This document shows positions 43,805 to 52,199 of a stretch of 64,000 nt of DNA, one piece after another; position 1 is the stretch's first letter, and every line of letters starts with the position of its first letter. The notes under the pieces are model-generated. The model made no database searches. It saw only the letters and a list, made by a program, of their open reading frames with translations, and had not been told where the DNA came from. The stretch lies in contig ONEY01000003.1 of the NCBI GenBank assembly GCA_900316965.1, positions 62,001 to 126,000 of the forward strand, given 5' to 3'. The DNA is from an uncultured Bacteroidales bacterium. GTDB lineage: Bacteria; Bacteroidota; Bacteroidia; Bacteroidales; P3. Position numbers and translations under genes: made by a program.

Positions 43805-44110
43805 ATGGAAAATATATCTGTCACTGTGAACATATTGGAACGTAGCTATAAGCTGTCGATTGCCGCAGAAGAGGAGAAGCATTTGCGCGACGCCGCGGCA
43901 CTCATCGACGCCCATGCACGTATGTTCAAAAAACAGTTCAACCACCGCGACAACCAAGACCTTTTGGCTATGGTGGCGTTAATGCAAGTGGCAGAGCTAA
44001 ACAAAACAAAAGACAGTCTGCAATACAAAGACAATCGATTGATAGACAAACTGACGGAGATAGACACCGTCTTGGAGAACAGCCTGCACCCCACCCAAAA
44101 CAGTTTGTAA
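43805..44110 (+). CDS. zapA: Cell division protein ZapA
   Basis: 101 residues. N-terminal globular part: ENISVTVNILERSYKLSIAAEEEKHLRDAAALIDA, then a helix with YDLLAMVALMQVAELN-like pattern (QDLLAMVALMQVAEL) and a coiled-coil C-terminus. ZapA binds FtsZ and stabilises its filaments at midcell. Length is standard. It is followed by a structured RNA region and rny. Confidence 0.9.
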   Translation: MENISVTVNILERSYKLSIAAEEEKHLRDAAALIDAHARMFKKQFNHRDNQDLLAMVALMQVAELNKTKDSLQYKDNRLIDKLTEIDTVLENSLHPTQNSL

Positions 44111-44119
44111 ACTCAACAC

Positions 44120-44320
44120 CATTTACAAACCGAGTCTGCTCATGGGTGGGTAGGTATGCCAACGGTCGCAAGACCGTTCACGGCAAAAAAAAGCTGATAC
44201 ACCCGGCGCTCAAATCCTATATTATCAGAGTTTACCATAACTCTCGGAGGGTAGCGGTGCAGGTTTTTTATGAGAACCAACGAGAAAGAGTCACTCCTGT
44301 TCTGCCACGTGTTCCACAAA
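44120..44320 (+). ncRNA. ssrS: Structured intergenic RNA, candidate 6S RNA
   Basis: The 230-base gap zapA-rny has no coding signal but clear RNA structure. AACGGTC-GCAA-GACCGTT (44161-44178) is a 7-bp stem with a GNRA loop. GCC/GGC pairs and GGGTG (near 44136) with CACCC (near 44201) extend it outward. CCGAG near 44130 can pair with CTCGG near 44250, and GAGTT/AACTC form another hairpin. From memory, 6S RNA genes in Bacteroidota often lie between zapA and rny; E. coli ssrS also lies by zapA. 6S RNA binds the housekeeping RNA polymerase. I could not fit a single long rod with the central bubble, so the boundaries are rough. Confidence 0.5.
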
Positions 44321-44339
44321 AACACACTTTATCTAAACC

Positions 44340-45881
44340 ATGGAAATATTAATGATTATCATTGGACTCGTTGTTGGTGCCGCCGCAGGAATCGGAGCCA
44401 CAACAACAGTTCTGCGCAACAAGTTGCTGAGCAAGAGCCAGCAAGTACTTAAGGACGCCGAAGAAAAAGGCGAAGTGATTAAAAAAGACAAGATACTGCA
44501 AGCCAAAGAGAAATACTTGCAGATGAAGAGCGAGTACGACAAACAGGTGGCAGAGCGCAACAGCAAACTACAATCGGCCGAGCAGAAAATGAAACAACGC
44601 GAACAATCTCTGGCGCAGAAAGTTGAGGAGCTACAAAAGAAGAGCAACGAACTCAAGTCAGCCAGCGAGAACCTCAACGGACAAATAGAGGTACTCAACA
44701 AACGCAAAGCCGAAACAGAAAAAATATACAAAGAGAGCATCGAAAAACTCGAGCACATAGCCAATATGACCGCCGAGGAGGCAAAACAGCACCTCATCGA
44801 CACAATGACCGAAGAGGCAAAAGCAGAGGCTAGCAACTCGATAATGGACATCGTGGAAGAGGCAAAAATGACTGCCAACGAACAGGCAAAAAAGATTGTT
44901 ATCGAGTCCATACAGCGCACAGCAACAGAACATGCCATAGAGAACACCGTCAGCGTTTTCAACCTCGAAAACGAAGAGGTTAAAGGCCGCATTATTGGTC
45001 GTGAAGGCCGCAACATACGCACCCTTGAGTCCCTCACCGGTGTTGAAGTCATCATCGACGACTCTCCCGACGCCATCATCCTATCTGGCTTCGACCCCAT
45101 ACGCCGAGAGATTGCACGTCTATCGCTCCACAAACTGGTCACCGACGGTCGTATCCACCCTGCCCGTATCGAGGAAGTCGTCGCCAAAACACGCAAACAG
45201 ATAGAACAAGAGATTGTCGAAGTGGGCAAACGAACCTGCATCGACCTAGGTATCCTGAACATGAACCATGAACTAATGCGTATGGTGGGACGCATGAAAT
45301 ATCGTTCCTCCTACGGACAGAACCTGTTGCAGCACAGCCGCGAAGTCGCCAACCTGGCGGCAACAATGGCATCGGAACTTGGCCTTAATCCCAAACTTGC
45401 CAAACGCGCTGGCTTGCTCCACGACATTGGCAAGGTGCCCGAGAACGAGCCCGACCTGCCACACGCAATATTGGGTATGAAGCTGGCCGAAAAATATAAA
45501 GAGCACCCCGACGTGTGCAACGCCATCGGCGCACACCACGATGAGACAGAGATGACCAGCCTCCTCTCCCCTATTATTCAGGTATGCGACGCCATCAGCG
45601 GCGCACGTCCCGGCGCACGCCGTGAAGTGGTCGAAGCCTACATCAACCGCCTCAACAAACTAGAAGAAATGGCCATGACCTACCCAGGAGTTGTTAAAAC
45701 CTACGCCATCCAGGCCGGTCGCGAACTCCGTGTCATCGTAGGAGCAGAAAAGGTTAGCGACGTCGAAGCCAACAAGCTCAGCTACGACCTGTCACGCCAA
45801 ATCCAAAGCGAGATGACATATCCTGGCCAAATCAAAGTCACCGTGATTCGCGAGACCCGCGCTGTCAACTACGCAAAATAA
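44340..45881 (+). CDS. rny: Ribonuclease Y
   Basis: 513 residues. N-terminal helix (about 3-20), a long coiled coil (about 30-200, partly Glu/Lys/Ala), a KH domain ([23 protein letters not shown]), then the HD domain ([17 protein letters not shown], then [13 protein letters not shown], with catalytic HD). RNase Y is a membrane-bound endoribonuclease that starts mRNA decay. The C-terminal VIVGAEKV..-like segment [26 protein letters not shown] fits. Length is typical. It starts with MEILM right after the candidate RNA. Confidence 0.96.
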   Translation: MEILMIIIGLVVGAAAGIGATTTVLRNKLLSKSQQVLKDAEEKGEVIKKDKILQAKEKYLQMKSEYDKQVAERNSKLQSAEQKMKQREQSLAQKVEELQKKSNELKSASENLNGQIEVLNKRKAETEKIYKESIEKLEHIANMTAEEAKQHLIDTMTEEAKAEASNSIMDIVEEAKMTANEQAKKIVIESIQRTATEHAIENTVSVFNLENEEVKGRIIGREGRNIRTLESLTGVEVIIDDSPDAIILSGFDPIRREIARLSLHKLVTDGRIHPARIEEVVAKTRKQIEQEIVEVGKRTCIDLGILNMNHELMRMVGRMKYRSSYGQNLLQHSREVANLAATMASELGLNPKLAKRAGLLHDIGKVPENEPDLPHAILGMKLAEKYKEHPDVCNAIGAHHDETEMTSLLSPIIQVCDAISGARPGARREVVEAYINRLNKLEEMAMTYPGVVKTYAIQAGRELRVIVGAEKVSDVEANKLSYDLSRQIQSEMTYPGQIKVTVIRETRAVNYAK

Positions 45882-45929
45882 GCTGTAGTAGCCATCATCA
45901 ACAAAAGAAATCCGTAAAAAGAACACAAA

Positions 45930-46820
45930 ATGCTACTCTCCTCTATACATTGGAACGTCGACCCGATAATATTCCATATCGGGTCGTTCGGTGTACGGTG
46001 GTACTCACTGGGGTTTCTCATGGCATTCCTTATGGGATACCTGATACTCTCCAAGATGTACAAGCGCGAGAAAGTAGATATAAAGTACCTCGACTCACTG
46101 CTTGTATACATATTCCTTGCCGTACTGATAGGTGCGCGCCTCGGACATTGTCTCTTCTATGAGCCTGGCTACTACCTTAGCGACGGACACTGGATTGAGA
46201 TGATACTCCCCTTCGGACACACTCCCGACGGTTGGAAGTTTACAGGCTACGAAGGTCTTGCCAGCCATGGCGCCGCCATAGGCATTCTCGTCGCTCTCTG
46301 GCTATTCTGGCGCAAACATCACGTCAACCCCATCTGGGTCGTTGACCGCCTCGTCATCATAATAGCCTTGGGCGGAGCCTTCATACGCCTTGGGAACCTC
46401 TTCAACAGCGAGATATACGGTGTCGCCACCGACTTGCCATGGGGAGTTGTCTTTGAGCGCAACAAAGAAATTGTACCCAAACACCCAACACAAATCTACG
46501 AGTCTCTCAGCTATTTCTTAATCTTCCTGGTATGCCTTCTCGTATACCGACACAAAAACGGCAAACTCTTACCCGGCGCAGTATTTGGATGGTGGCTCAT
46601 AGCCCTGTTCAGTGCCCGATTCATCATCGAGTTTGTCAAAGAGGAGCAGGTAAGTTTTGAAAAAGGCATGACTCTCGACATGGGACAATGGCTAAGCATC
46701 CCATTCATTCTTTTGGGCGCTCTGGTTTGCATAATGGCGTATAAAGGAATCTTCAGCGACAAAATCATTATGAAAAAGGGCGACAAAGTGTTCAACTTCT
46801 CGAAAGATAGAAAACAATGA
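45930..46820 (+). CDS. lgt: Prolipoprotein diacylglyceryl transferase
   Basis: A 296-residue inner-membrane enzyme, adding diacylglycerol to the lipobox Cys. Motifs: GVRWYSLGFLMAFLMGYLIL, AVLIGARLGHCLFYEPGYYL, YEGLASHGAAIGILVALWLF, GAFIRLGNLFNSEIYG (the Lgt signature R-x-G-N-F-x-N-x-E) and PTQIYESLSYFLIFL. About seven helices. It supplies the many lipoproteins in this window. It follows rny by 48 bases. Confidence 0.96.
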   Translation: MLLSSIHWNVDPIIFHIGSFGVRWYSLGFLMAFLMGYLILSKMYKREKVDIKYLDSLLVYIFLAVLIGARLGHCLFYEPGYYLSDGHWIEMILPFGHTPDGWKFTGYEGLASHGAAIGILVALWLFWRKHHVNPIWVVDRLVIIIALGGAFIRLGNLFNSEIYGVATDLPWGVVFERNKEIVPKHPTQIYESLSYFLIFLVCLLVYRHKNGKLLPGAVFGWWLIALFSARFIIEFVKEEQVSFEKGMTLDMGQWLSIPFILLGALVCIMAYKGIFSDKIIMKKGDKVFNFSKDRKQ

Positions 46821-46909
46821 TATTGAAACACAGAATGGTAACACTTTGAAAACGAGAATCAACATCTCAAACATTATAACAGTATTAAACTATTCATATA
46901 CATTCATTC

Positions 46910-47656
46910 ATGAAAAAACTCATTCTTGTACGCCACGGCGAAAGCGAATGGAATAAACTGAACCTTTTTACCGGCTGGACCGATGTAGACCTCACCGAGT
47001 TTGGCCGACAAGAGGCATACGAAGCCGGGAAACTACTTAAAAAAGAGGGTTACAAACCCGAGATGTGCTACACCTCTTATTTGAAAAGAGCTGTGCGTAC
47101 CCTCAACCAAGTTCTTGAGGCCATGGATATGGACTATCTTCCAGTGGAGAAGAGCTGGCGTTTGAACGAGAAAAGCTATGGCGCCATACAGGGGCTGAAC
47201 AAAGCCGACACCGCAAAGAAATACGGCGACGACCAAGTGCTGCTGTGGCGTCGCAGTTTCGACGTGCAACCCCCAGCCTTGGATCTACACGACGAACGTA
47301 GCCCCAGAATGGATCCCCGCTACAAAGAGATTCCAGACAACGAGATACCCCTCACCGAGTCACTCAAAGACACCATAGCACGTCTAATGCCGTATTACAA
47401 AGGAGTTATCCTGCCGTCCTTCAAGGAATACGACACCGTACTTGTTGTAGCACATGGCAACAGCCTACGAGGCATTGTCAAAGAGCTGCGAGGCATGACA
47501 AATGAGGAGATTATTAAATTCAACATTCCCACTGCAGTGCCTTACATTTTCGAATTTAACGACCACATGGAGCTCGAAAAAGAGTTCTTTTTAGGTGATC
47601 AAGAGGAAATTCGCAAAAAAATGGAAAGTGTTGCAAATCAAGCTAAGAAGAAATAG
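46910..47656 (+). CDS. gpmA: 2,3-bisphosphoglycerate-dependent phosphoglycerate mutase
   Basis: 248 residues. The active-site motif LVRHGESEWN with the phospho-His (H10 region), then LFTGWTDVDLTEFGRQEA and RRSFDVQPP; the second His is VVAHGNSLRGIVKEL. It interconverts 3- and 2-phosphoglycerate in glycolysis. Length is standard for the dPGM form. It lies in the same direction as lgt but 89 bases away. Confidence 0.96.
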   Translation: MKKLILVRHGESEWNKLNLFTGWTDVDLTEFGRQEAYEAGKLLKKEGYKPEMCYTSYLKRAVRTLNQVLEAMDMDYLPVEKSWRLNEKSYGAIQGLNKADTAKKYGDDQVLLWRRSFDVQPPALDLHDERSPRMDPRYKEIPDNEIPLTESLKDTIARLMPYYKGVILPSFKEYDTVLVVAHGNSLRGIVKELRGMTNEEIIKFNIPTAVPYIFEFNDHMELEKEFFLGDQEEIRKKMESVANQAKKK

Positions 47657-47691
47657 TTTCGAATCAATTTTCAAATAAAAAGAAAAAAAAT

Positions 47692-47722
47692 TTTGTCAGG
47701 TTGCAAAAAGTTAGTACTTTTG
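47692..47722 (+). promoter_or_regulatory. Promoter of the tRNA cluster
   Basis: TTTG (47692-47695), a 19-base spacer, TACTTTTG (47715-47722). Full consensus, about 70 bases before the first tRNA. Confidence 0.8.
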
Positions 47723-47790
47723 CAGCCGATTTCAATGAGGAATGAAATAACTGTTTCGCTTGCGAAACAAAGATATTCAACATTGACCAC

Positions 47791-47878
47791 GGAGAGGTGG
47801 GTGAGTGGCTGAAACCAACAGTTTGCTAAACTGTCGTACTCGATTAGGGTACCGGGGGTTCGAATCCCCCCTTCTCCG
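47791..47878 (+). tRNA. tRNA-Ser (GCT)
   Basis: 88 bases. Acceptor GGAGAGG pairs with CTTCTCC plus discriminator G. Anticodon stem ACAGT/ACTGT holds TTGCTAA, giving anticodon GCT. A long variable arm (GTAC/GTAC) and T-arm GGGGG-TTCGAAT-CCCCC mark a class II tRNA. CCA is not encoded. Confidence 0.95.
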
Positions 47879-47892
47879 CAAGAAGTGAGACA

Positions 47893-47967
47893 CGGGATAT
47901 AGCGTAGTCCGGTTATCGCGCCTGCTTTGGGAGCAGGAGGTCGCAAGTTCGAATCTTGCTATCCCGA
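47893..47967 (+). tRNA. tRNA-Pro (TGG)
   Basis: 75 bases. Acceptor CGGGATA/TATCCCG plus discriminator A. Anticodon stem CCTGC/GCAGG holds TTTGGGA, giving TGG. T-arm GCAAG-TTCGAAT-CTTGC. All stems are complete. Confidence 0.95.
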
Positions 47968-47975
47968 CCGCAGGG

Positions 47976-47998
47976 GCTAACGAAAGTTAGCTTTTTTT
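47976..47998 (+). terminator. Intrinsic terminator after tRNA-Pro
   Basis: GCTAAC-GAAA-GTTAGC followed by seven T. A six-bp stem with a GNRA loop; lies between tRNA-Pro and tRNA-Arg, so the third tRNA may be read through or have its own promoter. Confidence 0.8.
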
Positions 47999-48008
47999 AT
48001 TTAGTGAT

Positions 48009-48082
48009 GGCCCCGTAGCTCAGCTGGATAGAGCAACTGCCTTCTAAGCAGTAGGTCCTGCGTTCGAATCGCAGCAGGGTCA
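48009..48082 (+). tRNA. tRNA-Arg (TCT)
   Basis: 74 bases. Anticodon stem ACTGC/GCAGT holds CTTCTAA, giving TCT. T-arm CTGCG-TTCGAAT-CGCAG. Acceptor GGCCCCG with CAGGGTC has six pairs (one G-T) and one C-A mismatch at the sixth pair, so this stem is imperfect. CCA is not encoded. Confidence 0.9.
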
Positions 48083-48090
48083 CTCAAAAA

Positions 48091-48117
48091 GGAACACAAA
48101 GAGAGTGTTCCTTTTTT
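48091..48117 (+). terminator. Intrinsic terminator after tRNA-Arg
   Basis: GGAACAC, loop AAAGAGA, GTGTTCC, then six T. A preceding A run extends the stem. Confidence 0.85.
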
Positions 48118-48138
48118 GTTATCCGTAAATATTACAGA

Positions 48139-48339
48139 TTAAACCCAAATCGGTCGATAGGATTTGTGACAGATTAGTATTTATTTCGAGCAGATTGGTC
48201 GCATCGCTGGCGAAGACGTAGCGGGCTACATCAAGACAGGGATGTGGCCAAGATGCCGAAAGAAATGCTGAGATGTCATAAATAGACCTAAAAAAAAAGA
48301 ATGATTGAACAGTCGGCCTAATGACCGATTTGGGTTAAA
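48139..48339. mobile_element. Possible MITE-like element with 20-bp inverted ends
   Basis: Left end AACCCAAATCGGTCGATAGG (48142-48161); right end CCTAATGACCGATTTGGGTT (48317-48336). Inverted, they match at 18 of 20 positions, and flanking TTAA-like bases extend it slightly. About 155 bases lie between. The interior has fragments reading EQIGRIAGEDVAGYIKTG and, in another frame, DVAKMPKEMLRCHK, as from a broken gene. No clear target duplication. Could also be a decayed small IS or only a large hairpin. Confidence 0.45.
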
Positions 48340-48385
48340 TAGTTGCCCATTTTGAAGGAGACTACATGATTATTCTCCCGTCCGG

Positions 48386-48568
48386 ATGCGCCTTGCCCGA
48401 TTCCAAGGCACAGACAACCGCGTGTTCCTCGACAACAAACAGGTGCGTGGCAACGTGTTCCTTATGCTTGAAGAGGCAATGGCCCTCTACTACGACAGTG
48501 ATTTGAGTGGGCTGTTCCTGAGTGTCAACCCTATGAATGACAAGTACCAGAGCATAAGTCTGTATTGA
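48386..48568 (+). pseudogene. Fragment of an AlbA_2/Schlafen-type ATP-binding protein
   Basis: A 60-codon frame reading RLARFQGTDNRVFLDNKQV and NVFLMLEEAMALYY resembles the middle of AlbA_2 'ATP-binding/RecG-like' regulators (pattern RxARFKGTD..FLDxxxxxG..xxxxxEAM), which are 400-500 residues long. Only this piece is left, with a stop shortly before it in frame and unrelated sequence after. It lies beside the MITE-like element. The assignment is by pattern memory only. Confidence 0.45.
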
Positions 48569-49070
48569 TATTTCTCGGGAAAGACACCTGCCTGTCTAGA
48601 ACAGAAAAAACTGAAATACCCAGTGGCATGCAAGTTCACATGACCAATCATGCGGGAACTGGTTGGCGTTAAAACATAGTTGGAGGTGGCTGACGACATA
48701 GAAATAACAATCTATATGGGTTAGAGGTAATTATGACTTCAATAAAACAAGCCTCCTCTCACATTTTTCGCATCATACATTTTTACCATTATTAACATTT
48801 AACTTTATTTAACAATACTGCCTCGACTTTTCATAATAATAAACACACTATATGAACAAATAAGGATTGTTATCGTTATTGTTGTTTCAAAAAAGAAGAG
48901 CATTATTACGAACATGTGATGAAGAATTTGGTTATAAAATTGTGAAAGATAAGAGAGCCGTGAGGCTCTCTTATCATTTATCATGGGGAAAAAAGATATA
49001 AATACCGCCGTCACCACTATAATAAAAACAATTTTTCATCACTCATCTCATACATACCAAAATAAAGTCG
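48569..49070. other. Gene-free AT-rich region
   Basis: About 500 bases with no convincing gene. It contains a perfect 12-bp hairpin (48948-48975, GATAAGAGAGCC, loop GTGA) without a T tract. Probably intergenic remnants between the AlbA_2 fragment and the CoA transferase. Confidence 0.5.
48948..48975. terminator. Perfect 12-bp hairpin, possible terminator
   Basis: GATAAGAGAGCC-GTGA-GGCTCTCTTATC. Followed by ATTTATC rather than a T run, so termination is uncertain. Confidence 0.4.
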
Positions 49071-49078
49071 TAAATTTG
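49071..49078 (+). promoter_or_regulatory. -7 element of the CoA-transferase gene
   Basis: TAAATTTG, exact TAnnTTTG, about 100 bases before the ATG. No clear -33. Confidence 0.55.
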
Positions 49079-49175
49079 CATTTGTATTCAAGACCTAAGA
49101 AACAACATCAAGCCACGCTACAACAGAGTCTTGTACAACATTTAACGATTCAGCAACCAATAATCACATCAAAGT

Positions 49176-50477
49176 ATGAATTGGAAAGAAGACTATAAAC
49201 GTAAATTATCGAAGCCTCTTGAGGCTATAAAAGAGATTCGCGACGGACAATGTGTAGTTATGGGACACGCTGCCGCAGCCCCACATCTCATACAACAAAC
49301 CCTTGCCGACCACTACGAAGATTTCAACGACGTACTGATATTCCACATGACTACTTTAGGCGACAATCCATGCTACAAACCTCGCTGCTATGGACACTTC
49401 CGTCATGTCAGCAACTTTCTCTCAGCAAATTCTCGCGAGGTGGTAGAACGTCGTGAAGGAGACTTCTTCCCTGCCTATTTCAAAGACGTGCCCTCAATGA
49501 TAGGCAACGACATACCTTGCGATGTGGCTGTGTTCCAAACCACGCCACCCAACGAGGAGGGGTACTGTTCGCTTGGCGTAAGCTGTGATTATGCCCGCGC
49601 CGCCATACGCGCCGCCAAGACAGTGATAGTTGAAACTAACGACCAAATGCCATTCACTTACGGCGACACCATGATACATGTGTCGCAGGTTGACCACATA
49701 ATACCTTGCTCGTACCCCTTGCAAGAGCTTAAACTTCCTGAGCCAGGAGACGTGGAACTTGCCATAGGTCGCAACTGCGCCTCGTTAGTCGCTGACGGCT
49801 CAACATTGCAGCTTGGCATAGGTGCCATACCCGACGCCGTGCTGCAAGCACTCACCGACAAGAAAGACTTGGGCATTCATAGCGAGATGTTCTCCAACGG
49901 TGTCATGGACCTCATGAAGGCTGGAGTCATCAACGGGCGACGCAAAACTCTGCACCGAGGCAAAGCCGTGGTCACCTTCATCATGGGCTCGCAAGAGCTA
50001 TACGACTTTGTCGACAACAATCCCGACATAGAGTTCCACCCTGTCGACTATGTCAACAGTCCTCTAGTTATAGCCAAAAACGAGCGAATGATTTCCATCA
50101 ACTCATGCCTGGAAGTGGACTTGCAAGGACAGGTGTCAAGCGAGACCATAGGTATGCGCCAGTATAGCGGCATTGGAGGGCAAGTGGATTTCATTAGAGG
50201 CGCTTCGCTGGCACGTGAAGGCAAAGCCATCATAGCCATGCCCAGCACCGCGGCGGGAGGCACCATTTCACGCATCAAGCCCTTCCTCACCGAAGGAGCC
50301 GCAGTAAGCACATCTCGCAATGACGTAGACTACATAGTGACAGAATACGGCATAGCACGACTTAAAGGTCGCACACTGCAACATCGAGCCGAAGATCTTA
50401 TAAAAATAGCTCATCCCGACTTCCGTCCTGTCCTCATTGAGGAATACGAGCGCCGATTCGAATGCAAGTTTGAATAA
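49176..50477 (+). CDS. Acetyl-CoA hydrolase/transferase family enzyme (4-hydroxybutyrate/butyrate CoA-transferase-like)
   Basis: A 433-residue family I CoA-transferase, moving CoA between a carboxylic acid (often acetate) and an acyl-CoA. Motifs: GHAAAAPHLIQQTLADH, VAVFQTTPPNEEGYCSLG, LQLGIGAIPDAVLQAL, KDLGIHSEMFSNGVMDL (its Glu is the likely CoA-thioester residue), and GGQVDFIRGASLAREGKAIIAMPSTAAGG near the end. It most resembles 4-hydroxybutyrate CoA-transferase (AbfT) and related butyrate-forming enzymes. That would fit a gut fermenter, but specificity among acetate, butyrate and 4-hydroxybutyrate cannot be decided here. Confidence 0.88.
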   Translation: MNWKEDYKRKLSKPLEAIKEIRDGQCVVMGHAAAAPHLIQQTLADHYEDFNDVLIFHMTTLGDNPCYKPRCYGHFRHVSNFLSANSREVVERREGDFFPAYFKDVPSMIGNDIPCDVAVFQTTPPNEEGYCSLGVSCDYARAAIRAAKTVIVETNDQMPFTYGDTMIHVSQVDHIIPCSYPLQELKLPEPGDVELAIGRNCASLVADGSTLQLGIGAIPDAVLQALTDKKDLGIHSEMFSNGVMDLMKAGVINGRRKTLHRGKAVVTFIMGSQELYDFVDNNPDIEFHPVDYVNSPLVIAKNERMISINSCLEVDLQGQVSSETIGMRQYSGIGGQVDFIRGASLAREGKAIIAMPSTAAGGTISRIKPFLTEGAAVSTSRNDVDYIVTEYGIARLKGRTLQHRAEDLIKIAHPDFRPVLIEEYERRFECKFE

Positions 50478-50505
50478 GCCTAGAGATGACGCAAAAAACT
50501 GAAAA

Positions 50506-50543
50506 AAAAGAAAAGAGAGTCTGTTAGGACTCTCTTTTCTTTT
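50506..50543. terminator. Bidirectional terminator
   Basis: AAAAGAAAAGAGAGTC (50506-50521), loop TGTTAG, GACTCTCTTTTCTTTT (50528-50543): 16 perfect pairs with A/T flanks. Sits between the convergent CoA-transferase and rubrerythrin genes. Confidence 0.9.
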
Positions 50544-50562
50544 CATTTTCTTGCCCGAAGAA

Positions 50563-51108
50563 TTATTTACCTTCGAAATAGCGTTTGTACAGACCTTCGA
50601 GGGCTTTGCCATGGCGAGCCTCGTCGCGAGCCATCTCATGAACAGTGTCGTGGATGGCGTCGAGGTTAAGAGCTTTGGCACGTTTGGCGAGGTCAGTCTT
50701 GCCAGCAGTGGCGCCGTATTCGGCGTCGATACGCATTTTGAGGTTCTTGGCAGTGCTGTCGGTGAGAACCTCGCCAAGGAGTTCGGCAAACTTGGCAGCA
50801 TGTTCAGCCTCTTCGAAAGCAGCCTTTTCCCAATAGAGACCAATCTCGGGATAACCCTCGCGGTGGGCAACGCGGGCCATAGCAAGATACATACCGACCT
50901 CTTTACATTCGCCTTCAAAGTTGGCACGAAGGTCCATCATAATATCTTCAGGAGCTCCCTGTGCAACACCGACGATATGTTCAGCGGCCCATGTCTTGGT
51001 ATCTTCGACAACTTCCTGCATTGGCTTGCCACAAATGGGGCATTTTTCTGGCATTTCGTCACCTTCGTATACGTATCCGCATACGGGGCAGATAAATTTC
51101 TTACTCAT
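50563..51108 (-). CDS. Reverse rubrerythrin
   Basis: 181 residues. An N-terminal rubredoxin domain has Cys7, Cys10, Cys23 and Cys26 ([14 protein letters not shown]), and the diiron four-helix domain follows (about 45-180: [33 protein letters not shown]). Having rubredoxin first defines the reverse form, which reduces hydrogen peroxide and oxygen in anaerobes. All iron ligands are visible. It precedes the flavin reductase gene region on the minus strand (the reductase is upstream), possibly co-transcribed across 68 bases. Confidence 0.93.
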   Translation of the reverse strand: MSKKFICPVCGYVYEGDEMPEKCPICGKPMQEVVEDTKTWAAEHIVGVAQGAPEDIMMDLRANFEGECKEVGMYLAMARVAHREGYPEIGLYWEKAAFEEAEHAAKFAELLGEVLTDSTAKNLKMRIDAEYGATAGKTDLAKRAKALNLDAIHDTVHEMARDEARHGKALEGLYKRYFEGK

Positions 51109-51176
51109 TACTTTTAGTTTTATGGTATTAAAAAAAATTACTAACAGTCGTAATCTGTTATATTGTTCATTTAAAG

Positions 51177-51641
51177 CTATTTATTATCTCTATATTCGTT
51201 GTAAGTGATACCACGTTTATCACCCAGTATTTTACTTTCAGTGACACTGGCAATAAAGAGAGTGTGAGTATCCATATCTAACGTCTTTTCGACCTTACAG
51301 CTTAAAAAGGCATTGGTAAATTTAGGTATATACAACAAGCCGTTGGCACTGCGGTATTCATTCTCACAGTTTTCAAACTTGTTAACGTCCCGGCCGCTTT
51401 GCATGCCAAAATGTTTAAAGACATCTTGTGGCGTTTCGGTGGTTAGAATACTCAGGTTGAAAATTCCAGCAGCTTGTATCATACCATTGGTGAGGTTTCT
51501 CTTCTGCACTCCGACAGCGATACGTTGAGGCATAGCTGTCATCTGCATGACAGCGTCGACAATGCAACCGTTGTCCTTAGGACCCAATTTTGTAGTAAGG
51601 ACATAGAGTCCATGGGTAAGATTGAAAATAGGATCAGCCAT
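51177..51641 (-). CDS. Flavin reductase-like FMN-binding split-barrel protein
   Basis: 154 residues from ATG 51639-51641 ([18 protein letters not shown]), the start that opens the domain; upstream codons lie over the promoter region. The split-barrel strands [40 protein letters not shown] and [13 protein letters not shown] are typical. The family binds FMN and reduces flavins or iron. Upstream of the rubrerythrin, it may feed electrons into peroxide detoxification, as small flavin proteins do in other anaerobes. Confidence 0.88.
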   Translation of the reverse strand: MADPIFNLTHGLYVLTTKLGPKDNGCIVDAVMQMTAMPQRIAVGVQKRNLTNGMIQAAGIFNLSILTTETPQDVFKHFGMQSGRDVNKFENCENEYRSANGLLYIPKFTNAFLSCKVEKTLDMDTHTLFIASVTESKILGDKRGITYNEYRDNK

Positions 51642-51995
51642 CGTATATTTTTTATGTGTTAAACCATTGTTATCAACATTTTGACTAAAAGAGCCAAAAA
51701 AGCATTCTGATGCAAATATACAGAAAAAAAAACAAGACAAACAAAAATAAAATAAAGTTTTTGATCAATGACACCCTGGCAAAAACGACTTTATTGTTAT
51801 TGGCCCAAAAAGAGAGTGAAAGAATAAAAAATTGCCGTATAAAACATTTTTCTTATTTTTGTATTTGCATTTCAATAAAAGAAACACACCCTAATACAAA
51901 TATAAAATATTGCATTTTAAGGAAATATAAAATAACAACAATCACATATTGTCTTTTTTTTCTCAACAAAGAGACAAACCTCAATACACAACAAC
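51642..51995. other. Divergent AT-rich intergenic region
   Basis: About 350 bases between the flavin reductase (minus) and the small lipoprotein-like gene (plus). Highly AT-rich, with the reductase promoter at 51713-51745. A 153-codon frame crosses it on the plus strand, but its composition (Lys/Asn/Ile/Thr from A runs) marks it as noise. Confidence 0.5.
51713..51745 (-). promoter_or_regulatory. Promoter of the flavin reductase (and rubrerythrin) genes
   Basis: Minus strand: TTTG (51742-51745), a 21-base spacer, TATATTTG (51713-51720). About 70 bases before the start. Confidence 0.65.
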
Positions 51996-52193
51996 ATGAA
52001 AAAAACCATAAGAATATTGTTAGTAATGTTCCTGCTGGTAGGTATGGTAGGCGTCTGCGGTTCGTTGACATCATGCAAATCCTCGTCCGAAACGATGTAC
52101 AGTTCGAAAAGCAAGAATTCGAAACGCATAAACAGCAACTACAAGGTGCGAGGCAACAACAAACGCAATAGTTCAACATATCGCTCGTACTAA
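51996..52193 (+). CDS. Small basic exported lipoprotein-like protein
   Basis: 65 residues: hydrophobic leader MKKTIRILLVMFLLVGMV and a lipobox-like SLTSC near residue 27, then a mature part made of Ser, Lys, Asn, Arg (SKSKNSKRINSNYKVRGNNK). The composition suggests a surface or nucleic-acid-contacting peptide, or a disordered tail. It lies six bases before the DUF4369-like gene, so the two are probably co-expressed. No family recognised. Confidence 0.6.
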   Translation: MKKTIRILLVMFLLVGMVGVCGSLTSCKSSSETMYSSKSKNSKRINSNYKVRGNNKRNSSTYRSY

Positions 52194-52199
52194 AAAACT

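Noticed and set aside
47671..47946. A 91-codon frame crossing the tRNA-Ser and tRNA-Pro genes
   Set aside because: It is the complement of tRNA genes and a promoter.
51710..52171. A 153-codon frame before the small lipoprotein-like gene
   Set aside because: Translation of A-rich DNA (Lys/Asn/Ile/Thr) overlapping the reductase promoter and a better gene in another frame.
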